Assembly: GCA_943914815.1 (NCBI GenBank)
Contig: CALUDL010000091.1
Span: forward strand, 1 to 6,598
Length of the DNA: 6,598 nucleotides
From: an uncultured Brevibacterium sp.
GTDB taxonomy: Bacteria > Actinomycetota > Actinomycetes > Actinomycetales > Brevibacteriaceae
Direction: 5' to 3'
The notes beneath the pieces were generated by a model. The model saw only the letters and a program-made list of their open reading frames with translations, was not told the DNA's origin and did no database searches. How positions within the stretch are numbered: position 1 is the first letter of the stretch; every line of letters starts with the position of its first letter. Shown piece after piece: positions 5,119 through 6,598 of the stretch. The position numbers and the translations under genes were made by a program.

Positions 5119-6432
5119 CTAGTTGGCTTGGGAGCCTGGGGCAACCGCCGAGGTGGCAGCCACCTCGGTCTCTGTTTTCGACTGTTCGCGGGTTGCGGGC
5201 TCGCTGGACACAGAACTCTGGGATACACCCCCACGTTCGCTACACACGTACGTCACCATGAGCCCTACGAAGCCCAGTCGCACGATCGTCAGGAACGCTA
5301 ACCACGCGTCGCTCAGTCCCGTGGCTTTTTCCAAATGAAACGCCACGTTGAGGTTCACCGCGATCAGGAGGGCCACCTCGGCCAGATTCCATGCCAAGTG
5401 AGCCCACACATACGGGACTACCAAAGCGAAGAACGGCAGGGCCCACAGAGCCAAACTCGTTGGCGACGACGGCAGCGTCAACAGCGCCCACCCCACGCAC
5501 ACGCTGACAAGCAGCGGAAGCGACGGCCGTGTCACACCAGCTTTCTGCAAAAGAACCAATGTCAGTGCCACGGCGCCAATCCACGCCAGGAGCGAAAGCA
5601 CCACAATCACGTTGTGATCGACTCGTGAACCCACAAGGGAACCAACAGAACCCCAGGTCACTCCGGATGTAAACGCCTGCCGGATCCGCTCGGTGAGTGC
5701 GGCGTCGAGCATCACCAGAAGACCCATAAGAATAGTCGCGACACCGGCCAGATTCAGCGCATCGCTCTTGCGCCCCGACCACAGTAGCCACGTGATAAGA
5801 GCAGCCCCAACCACTACGGCAAACGGCTGCACAAAGACTGCCGCTACAACTGCAACCCCGGCCAGCACAGGAGCCCCAGGAACCCCGTTCAGAGCATCCC
5901 CGTCGCGCCGTTTCAGCAACAGGAACCACGCGGCAACAACGAACATGATGCCCACTGGGTCGAATGACTGGCCAAGCGTGAGCGCAATCATGGGCGAGGC
6001 AAAAACGAACACCAACCACTGACGACCCGCATCCGCAAAGATCCGGAACAGCAAACAACCCGTGACGATCCACGCACATGCGTTGACCCCCACCACCAGC
6101 ATCATCGCGACAGTCACACCGTCACCTGATCCGAACGCGCGCACAAAGTAGTCGGCCAAAACACTCGTTGCGATCAACTGTGTGGTGGCGTCGGTGTTGG
6201 GCGTGCCGGGTGCACCCAAGGCTGTGGCCAGGGGCGACTGACATACTCGAAACACCGCACTGGGCAGTTCATATCCCTTGCCAAAGCAGGGCGCCTGCTT
6301 CACAACACCGGCAATCAGATTAAGGAAGAGCAGAGCTAGAAGTGTCACCGCGTTCGTGATCAGGTATCGGCGATTTGCCGGACCCACGAATTTTCCACGC
6401 GGAATGCCTGCAAGTTCAGCAGGTGAGTACAT
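5119..6432 (-). CDS. Polytopic membrane protein, GT87/Rv0051-like
   Basis: A 437-residue integral membrane protein with about 10-11 hydrophobic segments. The first is at about 25-45 (LLALLFLNLIAGVV). It is followed by a roughly 60-residue extracytoplasmic loop with two cysteines (APCFGKGYELP, then FRVCQSP), and a run of membrane segments from about 105 to 392. A hydrophilic Ser/Thr/Glu-rich cytoplasmic tail of about 45 residues closes the protein. Position between a PBP-like gene and rpsF, topology and length match the actinobacterial Rv0051/GT87-like group, thought to be GT-C polyprenyl-phosphate-dependent mannosyl- or arabinosyltransferases. The substrate is not known. I chose ATG 6432-6430, preceded by GAAGGCGAG. 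An upstream GTG at 6501 lacks a ribosome-binding site and adds a basic stretch through a direct repeat. The C-terminal codons form a strong hairpin (5148-5168). Confidence 0.75.
   Translation of the reverse strand: MYSPAELAGIPRGKFVGPANRRYLITNAVTLLALLFLNLIAGVVKQAPCFGKGYELPSAVFRVCQSPLATALGAPGTPNTDATTQLIATSVLADYFVRAFGSGDGVTVAMMLVVGVNACAWIVTGCLLFRIFADAGRQWLVFVFASPMIALTLGQSFDPVGIMFVVAAWFLLLKRRDGDALNGVPGAPVLAGVAVVAAVFVQPFAVVVGAALITWLLWSGRKSDALNLAGVATILMGLLVMLDAALTERIRQAFTSGVTWGSVGSLVGSRVDHNVIVVLSLLAWIGAVALTLVLLQKAGVTRPSLPLLVSVCVGWALLTLPSSPTSLALWALPFFALVVPYVWAHLAWNLAEVALLIAVNLNVAFHLEKATGLSDAWLAFLTIVRLGFVGLMVTYVCSERGGVSQSSVSSEPATREQSKTETEVAATSAVAPGSQAN
5148..5168 (-). other. Perfect hairpin at the 3' end of the membrane-protein gene
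   Basis: CCGAGGTGGC (5148-5157) and GCCACCTCGG (5159-5168) form a 10-bp perfect inverted repeat around one base; a real loop would open to 3-5 nt. It lies within the last codons of the membrane-protein gene, about 110 bp before the rpsF hairpin. No U-run follows, so it is a 3'-end stabiliser, a pause site or a coincidence of codons rather than a classical terminator. Confidence 0.45.
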
Positions 6433-6467
6433 GGATCTCGCCTTCACTCTTGTCTTCCGTCCCCAGA

Positions 6468-6497
6468 TGTCCCCTACGTACCTGAGGTGTCCCCTAC
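6468..6497. repeat. 10-bp direct repeat upstream of the membrane-protein gene
   Basis: TGTCCCCTAC occurs at 6468-6477 and again at 6488-6497, exactly 20 bp apart, or about two helical turns. Minus-strand reading gives GTAGGGGACA twice. It sits in the 83-bp gap between the PBP-like stop and the membrane-protein start. It could be an activator site, or a fragment of an insertion-sequence end; no transposase reading frame is nearby. Confidence 0.5.
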
Positions 6498-6515
6498 CCA
6501 CTCATCGTGTCATGT

Positions 6516-6598
6516 CTACCCTGTGGAAGTTGAGGATTTCGACGACTTAGATTTGCTGTCAGAGTTCGACTTGGGCTGTGGCTTCTTGGGTTCTTTTT
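6516..6598 (-). CDS. C-terminal tail of a probable class A penicillin-binding protein (partial)
   Basis: The minus-strand frame ending in TAG (6518-6516) gives 26 residues before the window edge: KEPKKPQPKS, then a Ser/Lys/Asp-rich stretch ending STSTG. It has no domain. A disordered Pro/Lys/Ser tail is typical of the C-terminus of actinobacterial PonA-type PBPs, and the gene upstream of the GT87-like and rpsF genes in mycobacteria is ponA1. The assignment therefore rests on context and composition only. The membrane-protein gene starts 83 bp downstream on the same strand. Confidence 0.5.
   Translation of the reverse strand, partial: KEPKKPQPKSNSDSKSKSSKSSTSTG

Noticed and set aside
5240..6079. 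Minus-strand 279-residue open frame inside the GT87-like gene
   Set aside because: It is a shifted frame of the same strand, Cys/Arg/Gly-rich, without membrane segments or family features. The main frame has a coherent polytopic pattern.
6433..6501. GTG at 6501 as start of the membrane protein
   Set aside because: No ribosome-binding site, and the extra 23 residues are basic and encoded by the direct-repeat region. ATG 6432 has a better site and a natural N-terminus.

Overview
The window reads as chromosomal DNA of a moderately GC-rich actinomycete (Actinomycetota, probably a Micrococcales or Actinomycetaceae-type organism; species not determinable). The main reason is gene order. On the minus strand, read right to left, it runs: a protein with a Lys/Ser-rich tail (probably a class A penicillin-binding protein), a polytopic membrane protein of the GT87-like type, rpsF, ssb, rpsR, rplI. 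This matches the mycobacterial ponA1-Rv0051-(Rv0052)-rpsF-ssb-rpsR-rplI neighbourhood. The zinc-ligand-free S18, the Gly/Asn-rich SSB tail and the actinobacterial AbiEi/DUF559-like protein fit the same assignment.

Layout from right to left. 6516-6598(-) holds the last 26 codons of the putative PBP. 6433-6515 is a short gap with a 10-bp direct repeat. 5119-6432(-) is the membrane protein. 5012-5118 is the rpsF leader, with a hairpin, a CCG and an anti-Shine-Dalgarno segment that look like the S6:S18 autoregulatory RNA motif. The ribosomal/SSB operon follows: rpsF 4721-5011, ssb 4005-4631, rpsR 3741-3980, rplI 3265-3723. It ends at a 22-bp perfect hairpin (3195-3240), which also serves as the 3' boundary of a convergent plus-strand gene.

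That plus-strand gene (2199-3119) encodes an AbiEi-like protein with a C-terminal DUF559/Vsr-like PD-(D/E)XK nuclease domain. It is separated from the divergent minus-strand DUF445 membrane protein (599-1894) by about 300 bp of unusually structured DNA. This spacer carries a G-run cluster, a 14-bp tandem duplication, two inverted-repeat pairs sharing one half-site, a third smaller inverted repeat and a perfect DnaA-box match. Downstream of DUF445 on the minus strand, and cut by the window edge, is an ABC-transporter ATPase (1-491).

The core is housekeeping: small-subunit protein S6, SSB, S18 and large-subunit protein L9 made from one mRNA, probably with feedback on the rpsF leader. The parts most worth a second look are the repeat-rich divergent spacer beside the AbiEi/DUF559 gene and the structured rpsF leader. 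No complete, obviously new multi-gene system is visible.
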